Positions 35,138 through 44,461 of a stretch of DNA of 64,000 bases are shown here, piece by piece. The notes beneath the pieces are model-generated. The model was not told the origin of the DNA. It worked only from the letters and a program-made list of their open reading frames with translations, and searched no databases. Every line of letters begins with the position of its first letter. Positions within the stretch are counted from its first letter, which is position 1. Source of the DNA: an uncultured bacterium (GTDB lineage Bacteria > Verrucomicrobiota > Kiritimatiellia > PWTM01); the NCBI GenBank assembly GCA_938010045.1, contig CALLFZ010000001.1, forward strand, positions 100,995 to 164,994. Reading direction: 5' to 3'. Both the position numbers and the translations under genes were made by a program.

Positions 35138-36373
35138 GTGTTCGACGGGGTGAACCTTCTTTTTGTATCTCATCACCGCCGCTGGAAAACTGAGTTTCGG
35201 TCGGGGGCCTGGGCTCGAGAGCTCGTTCGGCGGGGTTACTCGGTTACGCTGTTGTGCACCCATGAATGGCGGCGGCTTCGCCCGGAAGTGTCCACCCACG
35301 ACGGCGTGCAAGTGGTCGAAGCCCCCGATTTGCTCATCGGTTCTGCGCGTTCCGGATGGGATATTTGGGAAACCATGTGGCGCATGAAGTACTTGCGGCG
35401 CCGCTCCTATGACCTGATCCACGCTTTTGAGACGCGTCCCACGACAATTTACCCCGTCTGTTCGCTCTTGCGTCGGGCTCCGGCGCCTCTGGTCATTGAC
35501 TGGAACGACTGGTGGGGGCGGGGGGGACTGATCCGCGAACGTCGTCCTCGCTGGTATCAGTTGTTATTCGGCGGCGTGGAAACGTGGTTCGAAGAGCATT
35601 TTCGGCCGCAAGCGAATCATACGACGGTCATCAGCTCGTCCCTCGCGCAACGTGCCATCGGGCTCGGTGTGCCTCAGGACACGATCACCATCCTGCGGGG
35701 TGGTGTGGACGTATCTGCATTTCCCCTGTGTCCTCCAACTGCGTTTCGAGAGGCGTTCGGCATCGCGCCGACGGCATTCGTGGCCATGTATTCTGCAGCG
35801 GATGCGACGATGGATGTGGATTTAGTTTTGCACGCGATCCAGCTTGCGTGTCAGAAGATCCCGCAGCTCGTGTTGGTGATGACGGGGCATCAACTCAAAA
35901 GATTTCGCGAACGACTGCAATCGGCGGGACTGCACAACCATGTTCGACATCTCGGGTTTTTAGACCGTCCAAAGTTAATTAAGGCGCTCTTGTGTGCTGA
36001 TGTTTTCCTGCTGCCATTACGGGACAGCATCGCGAATCGAGGCCGCTGGCCACACAAAATCGGCGAATATATGGCCAGCGGCCGCCCCACGATCACGAAC
36101 CCGGTGGGGGACATCCGATGGCTGTTCAACTCCTTCGCGGTGGGCTTGTTATGTGAACCAAGCGCGGAAGCGATGGCCGATGCGATCGAACGGTTGTATG
36201 GCGAGCCCGATCTTCGTGCGAACTTAGGTCAGACTGCACGTTCCGTGGCGGAGCGAGACTTTTCCTGGCCCGTGATCGTAGATCGGTTGGAGAGCGCATA
36301 CCGCGACGTCCAAGGGCGCTGGAAATTGAAGCACGGCGAACGCGAATCGCGGGCGACACGCTTTTCCCGCTGA
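35138..36373 (+). CDS. Family 4 (GT-B) glycosyltransferase
   Basis: This 411-residue GT-B enzyme has an N-terminal half with NLLFVSHHRRWKTEFRSGAW and YDLIHAFETRPTTIY. The C-terminal half has TILRGGVDVSAFPL, the Lys-containing HKIGEYMASGRPTITNPVGD, and the conserved Glu in that stretch. This is a retaining family-4 transferase. The GTG start lies three bases after the previous stop. It probably adds a sugar to the lipid-linked oligosaccharide in the cytoplasm. Confidence 0.88.
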   Translation: MFDGVNLLFVSHHRRWKTEFRSGAWARELVRRGYSVTLLCTHEWRRLRPEVSTHDGVQVVEAPDLLIGSARSGWDIWETMWRMKYLRRRSYDLIHAFETRPTTIYPVCSLLRRAPAPLVIDWNDWWGRGGLIRERRPRWYQLLFGGVETWFEEHFRPQANHTTVISSSLAQRAIGLGVPQDTITILRGGVDVSAFPLCPPTAFREAFGIAPTAFVAMYSAADATMDVDLVLHAIQLACQKIPQLVLVMTGHQLKRFRERLQSAGLHNHVRHLGFLDRPKLIKALLCADVFLLPLRDSIANRGRWPHKIGEYMASGRPTITNPVGDIRWLFNSFAVGLLCEPSAEAMADAIERLYGEPDLRANLGQTARSVAERDFSWPVIVDRLESAYRDVQGRWKLKHGERESRATRFSR

Positions 36374-36389
36374 GAAACCATCAGAGCAG

Positions 36390-37523
36390 ATGATTGGGCA
36401 AGAATGCTTTCGCTTGGTAACCTACGGTCGCTGGAAACACCGGGCGAGTTGGCTCGTGGAGCATAGTTTTTGGCCGCTGGCCATGTCGACGCGGCCGCTT
36501 GGTGCCGCGGTCTCGAGTATTTTGATTTGTGAGCCGTTTCGGTTGGGCGATGCCGCCTTGCTGGTGGGCATGTTGGATCCACTGCGAGAGCGGTTTCCGC
36601 AGGCGGAGGTGCACCTTCTGCTCAGCCCGGTCGCGGCACCACTGTATGAGAAGGATCCCCGCGTGGCTCGGGTGCACCGATTCGTGTTCCCGTGGACGGA
36701 CCTGCCGCCGCCGCGGGCGAGCTGGAGCGAGACGCTTCGATTTCTCCGAGGCTTGCGGCGATGGTCGTTTGATCTTGGCATCGATCCGCGTGGTGATGTG
36801 CGAAGCCAGGTCGCCCTGCTGCTGGCGGGGTGTCGTGCGCGGGTTGGACTTACAAGGTATTTGGCCTCGAACATCGAGTTGCGAGGGCGTCTGCTGACCC
36901 GGCCGGTCGACTGCGACCGGTTCGCCCATCGGGTGGAGATGCACGACGCGATTCTTCGGGCGTTAGGGGCTCGGCCCTCGTCGGGGCCGCCGGCTCGCAC
37001 TCCGCGACGATCGGGCGCTCCTCGCCGTGTCGTACTCTGCGTCGGTGCGGGCTGGACCTTCCGTTGCTGGCCCGAGGGGCGATGGGGCGAGCTGGCGGGT
37101 CGGCTTGCGGAGGCGGGCGATATCGAGGTGCGCCTGATCGGGAGCGACGCCGATGCGGCGACGCTCGAACGGCTGGGCGGGGCAGTGCCGCCCCGCGTGG
37201 TTGTGCGCCGTACGAACTTGACCGAGTTCCGTGACGAATTGCGAGCCGCGGATCTGGTTGTCACTGCCGACAGCGCGGCCGTTCACCTCGCTTCGGAATG
37301 GTTGGGTGTGCCGGTGGTCGCCCTGTTCGGGCCGGGGGTGGTGAGCCTGTACCGGCCAAGGTCGGCCGGCAGCGTCGTGATCCATCATCAGGAGCGCTTT
37401 CCGTGCGCTCCCTGTGTACAGAAGCGCTGCGTGCGCCCACATGATTCGTGCATGCCGTCGATCTCCGTGGCCGAGGTCGAAGAGGCGATGGTGCACGCCC
37501 TGGCCAGATCGGCTATCATGTGA
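36390..37523 (+). CDS. Family 9 glycosyltransferase (ADP-heptose:LPS transferase-like)
   Basis: This 377-residue protein has ILICEPFRLGDAALLVGMLD at the N-terminus, FDLGIDPRGDVRSQVALLLA in the middle, VLCVGAGWTFRCWPEGRWGE opening the donor domain, and VVTADSAAVHLASEWLGVPV with the GT9 signature near the end. The C-terminal CAPCVQKRCVRPHDSC cysteine cluster also occurs in the family. GT9 enzymes include WaaC/F/Q, but related ones sit in polysaccharide clusters of many phyla. The donor is unclear. Confidence 0.88.
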   Translation: MIGQECFRLVTYGRWKHRASWLVEHSFWPLAMSTRPLGAAVSSILICEPFRLGDAALLVGMLDPLRERFPQAEVHLLLSPVAAPLYEKDPRVARVHRFVFPWTDLPPPRASWSETLRFLRGLRRWSFDLGIDPRGDVRSQVALLLAGCRARVGLTRYLASNIELRGRLLTRPVDCDRFAHRVEMHDAILRALGARPSSGPPARTPRRSGAPRRVVLCVGAGWTFRCWPEGRWGELAGRLAEAGDIEVRLIGSDADAATLERLGGAVPPRVVVRRTNLTEFRDELRAADLVVTADSAAVHLASEWLGVPVVALFGPGVVSLYRPRSAGSVVIHHQERFPCAPCVQKRCVRPHDSCMPSISVAEVEEAMVHALARSAIM

Positions 37524-37603
37524 GCGATTTGTAATGGTCGGCCAATGGTGACGCGATTCGCGCCAAGTATGGGGCGCGCCGGTGGAGTCTCTGGAGCAGC
37601 ACG

Positions 37604-38539
37604 ATGAAGAGAATTATGGTGACCGGTGGGCTTGGATTCATCGGTTCGTACTTTGTCCGCATGGCGTTGGAGCGCGGCTACCGCGTCGTCAATGTGGACA
37701 AGATGACCTACGCGGCGCGAACGGATCTGGATTTCGATTCCCACCCGCACTACGAGTTCATTCGGGCCGACATCGCCGAGTTGAAACACCTGCCCGTCGG
37801 CATGGACTACATCGTCAACTTCGCCGCCGAGTCGCATGTGGATAACTCGATCCTTGCGAACCACGACTTCTTTCACAGTAATGTTCGGGGAGTATACAAT
37901 CTCCTCGAGCTCGTCCGCGCGAAGGACGAGACAGACCGGCCGGTCTTCGTGCAAATCTCGACCGACGAGGTGTACGGCACCATTCACGAGGGCTCCTTCC
38001 GCGAAGGCGACCGGTTGTGCCCGTCGAATCCGTATTCGGCGTCCAAGGCGGCGGCGGATCAACTCGTGCTCGGCTGGAAACAAACCTACGGTCTCCGAGT
38101 CATGATCATTCGAAGCTGTAACAACTACGGTTTCGGCCAATATCCGGAGAAGCTGCTGGCGAAGACGATCGAATATCTATTGCTCGGCCGCAAAATGACC
38201 ATCCATGGGGATGGCAGCTACCGGCGCGAGTGGCTCTATGCGGAGGACAACTGCGAGGCAATTCTGACTCTGTTGGAGCGGGGGCGGGAAGGGGAGATCT
38301 ACAACGTCTCGTCGAACGAGGAGCACTCCGTGCTGGAGGCAGCTGAGATGGCGGCTCAGGCCGTCGGGGTGGATCCGAAGGATGCCTTTGTGTTCATACC
38401 GAATCGTCCCGGTCAGGATCTGCGTTACTCCGTGGACTGCTCGAAAGTGCGGGCGCTCGGCTGGCGTCCCCAGCGGACGCTGGCGGACTATCTTCCGGAG
38501 TACGTCGCGATGTACCGGCGGAAGCTGGGGCTGGATTGA
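37604..38539 (+). CDS. rfbB: dTDP-glucose 4,6-dehydratase-like enzyme (RmlB family)
   Basis: This 311-residue extended SDR has KRIMVTGGLGFIGSYFVRMA as its NAD site and VNFAAESHVDNSI, a signature of RmlB. QISTDEVYGTIHEGSF supplies Thr-Asp-Glu, YSASKAAADQLV the Tyr and Lys, and RSCNNYGFGQYPEKLLAKTI the substrate loop. These are the standard RmlB catalytic residues. It is slightly shorter than most. It would make dTDP-4-keto-6-deoxyglucose for the ketoisomerase that follows 11 bases downstream. No RmlA lies in the window. Confidence 0.92.
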   Translation: MKRIMVTGGLGFIGSYFVRMALERGYRVVNVDKMTYAARTDLDFDSHPHYEFIRADIAELKHLPVGMDYIVNFAAESHVDNSILANHDFFHSNVRGVYNLLELVRAKDETDRPVFVQISTDEVYGTIHEGSFREGDRLCPSNPYSASKAAADQLVLGWKQTYGLRVMIIRSCNNYGFGQYPEKLLAKTIEYLLLGRKMTIHGDGSYRREWLYAEDNCEAILTLLERGREGEIYNVSSNEEHSVLEAAEMAAQAVGVDPKDAFVFIPNRPGQDLRYSVDCSKVRALGWRPQRTLADYLPEYVAMYRRKLGLD

Positions 38540-38550
38540 GGTGGCCGCCG

Positions 38551-39027
38551 ATGGAGCTGTACCGGCTGATTCCGTTTGTGGAAAAACACGGCAACGTCGG
38601 CGGAACCCTGATCATGTTCCAGCCCGGCGATCGTCCCGACGGGCTCCCATTTGCGATCCGGAAGGTCCTGTACATGACCGACATCCGGCCGGGGGATGTG
38701 CGTGGGGGGCATGCCCACCATGCGACCGAGGAGGTGTTGGTCTGCCTGCGGGGAGCCTGCACGGTCGAGCTGGACGACGGGCTTGGCCATTCTGCGTCAG
38801 TGAGGCTCGAACGCCGAGATGTTGGGCTGTACTTGCCACCACAGGTGTGGCGCGTTGTGCGGGAGTTTGCGCCAGGGACCGATCTTCTAGCCATAGCCAG
38901 CCTCGACTACGACGAGCGCGATTACGTCCGGGATCGGCTGGCGTTTGAGCGCCTGGTGAGGGCGGGCTCGGCGGTGCCGACCTCGCTCACCGGCGAACGG
39001 CGTTCGGTTGTAACTGAATGTAACTGA
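38551..39027 (+). CDS. dTDP-4-keto-6-deoxyglucose 3,4-ketoisomerase (FdtA/QdtA-like cupin)
   Basis: This cupin has 158 residues. The ATG at 38551 follows a GAGGTGG site at good spacing. RKVLYMTDIRPGDVRGGHAH is the conserved first strand with the two histidines of the FdtA/WxcM family, followed by HATEEVLVCLRGACTVELDD and LYLPPQVWRVVREFAPGTDL. FdtA gives the 3-keto-6-deoxy-galactose form, QdtA the gluco form; the sequence alone does not tell which. The product would be aminated at C3 by the DegT enzyme at 40031. Confidence 0.88.
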   Translation: MELYRLIPFVEKHGNVGGTLIMFQPGDRPDGLPFAIRKVLYMTDIRPGDVRGGHAHHATEEVLVCLRGACTVELDDGLGHSASVRLERRDVGLYLPPQVWRVVREFAPGTDLLAIASLDYDERDYVRDRLAFERLVRAGSAVPTSLTGERRSVVTECN

Positions 39028-39066
39028 ATGGAGCGTTCGGGCCGGCGCTGGACGGACGGGGGATGC

Positions 39067-40011
39067 ATGGCGGATGCGGTAGTGATTGGGAACGGAACGG
39101 CCGCGGTTCGGGCGCTCCGGGTGTTGAGGGAGTGCGGGATCAGCGTTCCGCTGGTGGTAGCGGATCCACGGGATACGGGCGCGGACACATGGCGCGAGTC
39201 GCTGGTGAGGGCGGCTCGGGAAGCGGGGTATCTGCCGGGCGTGTCCCTTCTGCAGCCGAAGAACCCGAACTCGCCCGACGTGGTGGAACGGCTCCTGGGG
39301 CTGTCACCGAGAGTGATCTTCAGTGTTCAATGTGCCGCGGTGTTGCGGCCGCCTCTGGTCAGCGGCGAGCGGTGGTGGGTGGTGAATTGGCACAGCGCGC
39401 CACTACCGCTGCTGCGCGGCTGCGATCCCTTCGCCTGGGCGTTGCTGGATGGCCTCACGACGATGGGCGTGACGCTCCACCTGATCGAGGATGAAGGGAT
39501 CGACTCCGGCCCGATTGTGGCTCAAGCGCTGTGGCCGGTCCGCGAGGACAGCACGGCGTGGGATCTGTACGGTGAGTCCCTCGTGCAGGGGGAGGAGCTC
39601 TTGCGGTCAGCGGCGGCGAGCATCATGGAGCGGCGTCTCACGCCCGCCCCGCAGGAGGCACAGTTTTCGAGCTACCATCCGCCGGGGCAGATCGACTTTA
39701 CCGACACCGGCATTCGCTGGTCGATGCCCGCGAAAGCGCTGAGCGCATGGATTCGCGCGAGGATATTTCCGCCCTTGCAGATGCCGTGGTTGACTCTGCG
39801 CGGGGAACGGGCGGAGGTGCGACGATGCCGGGTGACGAGAGGTCGGGGGCCGGCCGGGACGGTGCTTTCGCGCTCCCCGCTGGTGGTGGCCGCCGGGACA
39901 GGTGCGATTGAACTGCTGGAAGTGGGCTGGCGGGGCGAGGTGATGAGCGGGTCGAATTGGGCGGCGTGCACCAGCCTGGTGGACGGCGAGGTGTTGACGG
40001 GGCCCCGTTGA
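39067..40011 (+). CDS. Sugar N-formyltransferase (FdtF/QdtF/VioF-like)
   Basis: The ATG at 39067 has GGGGGA seven bases upstream, giving 314 residues. [20 protein letters not shown] opens the formyltetrahydrofolate-binding domain. [20 protein letters not shown] holds the Asn-x-His core, and [14 protein letters not shown] the conserved Asp. The C-terminal 100 residues correspond to the OB-like domain of methionyl-tRNA formyltransferase relatives. Placed between a 3,4-ketoisomerase and a DegT aminotransferase, it should N-formylate a dTDP-3-amino-3,6-dideoxyhexose. Confidence 0.87.
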   Translation: MADAVVIGNGTAAVRALRVLRECGISVPLVVADPRDTGADTWRESLVRAAREAGYLPGVSLLQPKNPNSPDVVERLLGLSPRVIFSVQCAAVLRPPLVSGERWWVVNWHSAPLPLLRGCDPFAWALLDGLTTMGVTLHLIEDEGIDSGPIVAQALWPVREDSTAWDLYGESLVQGEELLRSAAASIMERRLTPAPQEAQFSSYHPPGQIDFTDTGIRWSMPAKALSAWIRARIFPPLQMPWLTLRGERAEVRRCRVTRGRGPAGTVLSRSPLVVAAGTGAIELLEVGWRGEVMSGSNWAACTSLVDGEVLTGPR

Positions 40012-40030
40012 GGCGGCCCGGAGCACAGGG

Positions 40031-41149
40031 ATGGAGATGTCCATTCCACTGGTGGATCTGGTCGCGCAGTTCCGTGCGATCGAGCCGGAGGTGCGGCGGC
40101 GGCTGGAGGGGGTCTTCGCTCGCGGCGACTACATCCTAGGCAGGGAGGTCGCCGAGTTTGAACGCGCATATGCCGCCTACTGCGGTACAGCGCGAGCGGT
40201 GGGCGTGGCGTCCGGCTTGGACGCGCTGAAGCTCTCGCTGCGCGCGGTGAACATCGGGCCGGGCGACGAGGTGATCACGGTCGCGAACAGTTTCGTCGCC
40301 ACGGCTCTCGCCATTTCAGCCGTCGGTGCGCGGCCCGTGTTGGTGGATTGCGAGGAACGGACCTTCTGCATGGACGTGGCGCAGATCGAGGCGGCGATCA
40401 CCGACCGTACGCGCGCGATCCTGCCGGTGCATCTGTATGGGCAACCGGCGGAGATGGATCCGATTCTCGAGATCGCGGGTCGGCATGGCCTGTCGGTCAT
40501 TGAGGATGCGGCCCAGGCGCATGGCGCGCGGTATCGCCGGCGCCCCTGCGGCTCGCTGGGCCAGATCGCTGCGTTCAGTTTTTATCCCGGCAAGAACCTC
40601 GGCGCGTACGGGGATGGCGGTGCGGTGACGACCCATGATGTGGAGCTTGCCGAGCGGATCGCCACGCTCCGGAACTACGGCTCGCGCGTGAAGTACCTCC
40701 ATGAAGAACTCGGCGAGAACAGCCGGCTCGACACTGTGCAGGCGGCGGTGCTCAACGCCAAGCTTCCGCATCTCGACCATTGGAACCAGGCCCGCCGGCT
40801 GATCGCGGCGAGGTATGGGGAGCTGCTGAAGGGCGTCGGCGACCTCGTACTGCCCGAGGTGCGACCCGATGTCGAGCATGTCTGGCATCTCTATGTCGTG
40901 CGAACCCGCCGGCGGGACGGACTGCTTGAGCATTTGCGCGCTCGGGGCATCGGCGTGCTGATTCACTATCCGGTGCCGATTCATCTTCAACCGGCCTACC
41001 GCGATCGGGGATGGCGTGAGGGGCAGTTCCCAGTGGCCGAGCGGCTCGCGCGCGAGGTGCTCTCGCTGCCGATCTACCCGGAGCTGACCGAAACTCAAAT
41101 CGAAGCGGTTGTGGGCTCGGTGCGGGAGTTTTTCGACCGGCCGGCGTGA
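40031..41149 (+). CDS. DegT aminotransferase (FdtB/QdtB-like)
   Basis: This 372-residue protein has [60 protein letters not shown] and [20 protein letters not shown], with the Schiff-base lysine near residue 187. [14 protein letters not shown] is the C-terminal family motif. FdtB and QdtB take the 3-keto-6-deoxyhexose made by the ketoisomerase and give the 3-amino sugar, which fits its place as last gene of this cassette, 19 bases after the formyltransferase gene. The convergent transferase gene on the minus strand ends 31 bases away. Confidence 0.92.
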   Translation: MEMSIPLVDLVAQFRAIEPEVRRRLEGVFARGDYILGREVAEFERAYAAYCGTARAVGVASGLDALKLSLRAVNIGPGDEVITVANSFVATALAISAVGARPVLVDCEERTFCMDVAQIEAAITDRTRAILPVHLYGQPAEMDPILEIAGRHGLSVIEDAAQAHGARYRRRPCGSLGQIAAFSFYPGKNLGAYGDGGAVTTHDVELAERIATLRNYGSRVKYLHEELGENSRLDTVQAAVLNAKLPHLDHWNQARRLIAARYGELLKGVGDLVLPEVRPDVEHVWHLYVVRTRRRDGLLEHLRARGIGVLIHYPVPIHLQPAYRDRGWREGQFPVAERLAREVLSLPIYPELTETQIEAVVGSVREFFDRPA

Positions 41150-41180
41150 GGCTCGGGATCCGTGCCGACCCCGCCCGAAA

Positions 41181-42737
41181 CTACGCGACCGGCGTTTTGA
41201 GCCGATTGGGCGGGGGCGACACGGAGTCGGGCGAGGACACCGACGCCGCCGGCACCGCGCGGCGGGCGGCGACGCTCAAACCGTCGGCGCGGCCGCTGAG
41301 AATCACCCACGCGGTTTTCCACAGGATCGCGATGTCGAGCAGAAGGTTGGCGTTCCGGGCGTAGTAAATGTCGTACAGGATCGAGGTGCTGTAGGACATT
41401 TCCTGATCGTGCGCGGCGTGAATCTTCCAGAGGCCTGTGCAGCCCGGCTTGACCTGAAAACGGGATTTTTGCCAGTCGGTCTGCAGATTGTATTCCGATG
41501 GAGGCAGAGGACGCGGGCCCACCAGCGACATGTCGCCGCGCAGAACGTTGAACAATTGCGGTAGCTCGTCCAGTGCCCACTGGCGAAGGAAGCGCCCCAC
41601 CGGCGTGACCATCGCGAGATTGACCACCTTGGTCGGCATCGGCTTATCCGGATTGGCGTAGCCCTCTGCCAGCGCGGCCGTGCGGCTCGCGTCGCGATCC
41701 GCGCCCACATACATCGAGCGGAATTTGTAGAAGCGGAATGGACGACCGTTCCGGCCGATGCGTTCGCTTACATATAGGATCGGTCCGGGCGACGAGAGCC
41801 GCACCGCCAATGCAATCAAGAGGAAGACGGGCGAGAGCCCCAGGATGGCCAGCGAGGACACCACGACATCGAAGATGCGTTTCTGGAGCATCACGGCGGG
41901 GCCCGTTTGAATTCCGCGCATCCGCAAAAACGGAATATCAAAGTAGGTGTCGGGGTCGAGATGTAGGGCCAAGGGACGCGTTCGCTCGGTGTGAACATCC
42001 ACCCAGCCGAACACCTGCACGCACCGTTCGATCGCGTCGAGCAGATCCTCCGGATTCGTCTCGTCGGCGATCAGCACAGCGCCTTCGAGGTTGTACAGGT
42101 CCGCAAGCCGTTCTAACTGGTTCAACGAGCCAAGCACGGGCAACCCATCAATGACCTCGGTGCCCGCTGGACGGTGGTCGTCGAGAAAACCGACGACGTT
42201 GACGGGCCAGCGGTGTTTTTGGCTGCAGACGCGGCGCGCGAACGCGATGCTCGCCTCGTTGACTCCCACCACACCGATCCGTCGGTGAAGCGCACTGCGG
42301 GCTGCCAGCGAGAGCAGCGCGGGAAAAACCAGCAGGCGGTTGATGCTCGTGCTCAGAAGCGCGAACACGCCCCACATCAGAATCACCAGCCGGGATTCGA
42401 CAAAGAGGGGAGATTTCGTTGCGTATTGAAGAATTAGATAGACACCAAGAAGCACCCCGATGGCCTTCGCCAACTGCACCGCCGTCCATGACCGAGAGAG
42501 CCACACGCGGCGCTGATAGAGGCGATACGCGCGGAACACCAGTGGCACTCCAACCGCTGCGAAGCCAGCGACCAAGGCGACTTCAGGCAGCACGTACCCT
42601 TCCCGGAGTTCAATGAGGTTGATGAACGGGCGGAACCGGAGGCGTAATGCAAGCCCGAAGGCCGCAAACACCGCGATGATGTCAGTGGCGAGCAAATACA
42701 GGACCGCCCGACTCCAACGCTGTAGCACCCAGCCCAT
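41181..42737 (-). CDS. Polyprenyl glycosylphosphotransferase (WcaJ-like, priming enzyme)
   Basis: The frame is open to 42848, but a good promoter (42745-42772) and the ATG at 42737 argue for a start there, giving 518 residues. The N-terminus has several membrane helices (AVLYLLATDIIAVFAAFGLA and following). RIGVVGVNEASIAFARRV begins a CoA-binding-like Rossmann domain. The C-terminal catalytic domain has KRIFDVVVSSLAILGLSPVF, RIGRNGRPFRFYKFRSM, ALDELPQLFNVLRGDMSLVG and KPGCTGLWKI, all signatures of the bacterial sugar transferase family. It links the first sugar phosphate to undecaprenyl phosphate. Confidence 0.9.
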   Translation of the reverse strand: MGWVLQRWSRAVLYLLATDIIAVFAAFGLALRLRFRPFINLIELREGYVLPEVALVAGFAAVGVPLVFRAYRLYQRRVWLSRSWTAVQLAKAIGVLLGVYLILQYATKSPLFVESRLVILMWGVFALLSTSINRLLVFPALLSLAARSALHRRIGVVGVNEASIAFARRVCSQKHRWPVNVVGFLDDHRPAGTEVIDGLPVLGSLNQLERLADLYNLEGAVLIADETNPEDLLDAIERCVQVFGWVDVHTERTRPLALHLDPDTYFDIPFLRMRGIQTGPAVMLQKRIFDVVVSSLAILGLSPVFLLIALAVRLSSPGPILYVSERIGRNGRPFRFYKFRSMYVGADRDASRTAALAEGYANPDKPMPTKVVNLAMVTPVGRFLRQWALDELPQLFNVLRGDMSLVGPRPLPPSEYNLQTDWQKSRFQVKPGCTGLWKIHAAHDQEMSYSTSILYDIYYARNANLLLDIAILWKTAWVILSGRADGLSVAARRAVPAASVSSPDSVSPPPNRLKTPVA

Positions 42738-42744
42738 GGCTGGA

Positions 42745-42772
42745 AGTTTAGCGCACATGGGAATGGTGTCAA
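42745..42772 (-). promoter_or_regulatory. Promoter of the minus-strand priming transferase
   Basis: On the minus strand TTGACA (plus-strand TGTCAA, 42767-42772) and TAAACT (plus-strand AGTTTA, 42745-42750) are separated by 16 bases. The -35 is a perfect consensus match and the -10 matches four of six. Its -10 ends only eight bases before the ATG at 42737, so the transcript would be nearly leaderless; no Shine-Dalgarno sequence is seen there. Confidence 0.55.
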
Positions 42773-43077
42773 TATCACACAAACCGGGTATGACCGAAGG
42801 GTATTTTGAATGGCAGAGCGGCGTGTGCGGTTGAGGTCCTCGATACACCGAGTGGATTGGTTGGTGAGCTGCAGCAGGGTCAACCGCCGCTGGGCGAGGT
42901 GAGGCGTCCTCGGATGACGATCATCGCGACGCTCCGTGGACGACGGTCGGTCGTGTCCGCCGGCGGATGGAGGCATCTGGCACCGGGCGACTGAATCGGT
43001 TCGGGCCTGCGGATTCGGCGTCGGGCGATGTGCGCGGGTTCGACAGGTTCCGGGGGGCATTTCAAGATAGGGGGACG

Positions 43078-44457
43078 ATGCCCATGGCAGTGAACTCCGG
43101 ACGATGGTGGAGCAACGTGGCGCTGATGCTCGCGGCCGACTCCGTGGCGTTGCTGGCCTCGCTGCTGCTGGGCGACGTCATCATGCACTGGATTGCTGGG
43201 CTGCGCGTGTCGCTCCGCTACAGTCTATTGGTGATTCCGGCGTGGTGGCTGGCCGCGATGTGGGGGGGGCTGGCGCCGGGATGGGGGCTGAACGCGGCGG
43301 CGGAATTGCGCAAGATCGAGCAAGTGCTCGGATTGCTCTTCGGCGTGGTGGCCGTGGCCGTCTTCGTGGGACGGATGGGCGATGCGGCCAGCCGAGGTTC
43401 CTACCTCGTCGCATATCTCTCGGCGGCGTTGCTGATGCCGGTGGTCCGCTCAAGCGTTCGCTCGCTGGCCGCGCGACAACCATGGTGGGGGGGGCGCGCG
43501 GTGCTGTACGGGCAGGGATCGCTGGCCGAGGGTCTCGCCGAAGTTCTGACCCATGAACCGGAACTCGGTTATCGGTTGTGCGGGGTGTTTGGGGATGTGG
43601 CGGTCAACGATCTACCGCGGCTGGGCGGATGGGACGAGGTCGCCTCCGAAGTGGACACGGCCTTCTTTGTGGATCAAGGATTGAACGAACCAACCCGACG
43701 CCGCGTGATGGAGACAACGCTGTCGGCGTATCGGCGACTCATCGTGCTGCCGGATGTGTTGGATGCGCCCTCCGTGTGGGTTCAGCCGAGAGATTTTTCG
43801 GGTCTGCTCGGACTCGAGACCACCAACAACCTTCTGGATCTGCGCGCGCGCGCGCTAAAGCGGGCAGTGGATCTCATCGCCGTGATGATCGCGGCGCCCC
43901 TTTGGGTGCCGCTGACCGCCCTCCTGGCCGTGATGGTGTGGGCTGGGGATCGTCGGAAACCGTTGTTTGGCCAGGAGCGAGTGGGGCGAAATGGTCGGCG
44001 GTTTCGCATGTGGAAATTGCGAACGATGGTGCCTGATGCGGAGACCCAGCTCGCCGAGCGCCTGAGGGGGGATCCGGATCTACGCCGCGAATGGGAGTCG
44101 CGCGGGAAGCTCGCCCACGACTGGCGGATCACACCCATCGGGCGCTGGCTTCGCCGCTGGTCGCTCGATGAGCTGCCCCAATTGTGGCACGTGTTGAGCG
44201 GCGACATGTCGTTGGTCGGGCCGCGGCCGCTTCCACCGCTGCACCATGCCGCGCTCGCGCCGAGTGTCCGTGCGCTGCGGGAACGCGTGCGGCCAGGCAT
44301 GACCGGTCTTTGGCAAATTCGCGGTCGCAGCGAGACCGATGCCGACACCCTCGGCCGCTGGGATGCGTATTACGTGCGCAACTGGTCCGTGTGGCTCGAC
44401 GTGACGATTCTCGTCCACACCCTGTGGGCAGTGGTGCGCGGCGAGGGCGCCCGATAA
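43078..44457 (+). CDS. Undecaprenyl-phosphate sugar-1-phosphate transferase (WbaP-like)
   Basis: The frame is open from 42967, but the ATG at 43078 follows a GGGGGAC site, giving 459 residues. Four N-terminal hydrophobic helices (SNVALMLAADSVALLASLLL and following) precede a region with AVLYGQGSLAEGLAEVL (Rossmann-like). The catalytic part has KRAVDLIAVMIAAPLW, RVGRNGRRFRMWKLRTM, SLDELPQLWHVLSGDMSLVG and RPGMTGLWQIRGRSE. It resembles WbaP/WcaJ-type initiating transferases. It lies head to head with another member of the same family. The bases 42773-43077 before it hold no other gene that I can support. Confidence 0.9.
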   Translation: MPMAVNSGRWWSNVALMLAADSVALLASLLLGDVIMHWIAGLRVSLRYSLLVIPAWWLAAMWGGLAPGWGLNAAAELRKIEQVLGLLFGVVAVAVFVGRMGDAASRGSYLVAYLSAALLMPVVRSSVRSLAARQPWWGGRAVLYGQGSLAEGLAEVLTHEPELGYRLCGVFGDVAVNDLPRLGGWDEVASEVDTAFFVDQGLNEPTRRRVMETTLSAYRRLIVLPDVLDAPSVWVQPRDFSGLLGLETTNNLLDLRARALKRAVDLIAVMIAAPLWVPLTALLAVMVWAGDRRKPLFGQERVGRNGRRFRMWKLRTMVPDAETQLAERLRGDPDLRREWESRGKLAHDWRITPIGRWLRRWSLDELPQLWHVLSGDMSLVGPRPLPPLHHAALAPSVRALRERVRPGMTGLWQIRGRSETDADTLGRWDAYYVRNWSVWLDVTILVHTLWAVVRGEGAR

Positions 44458-44461
44458 CCCC

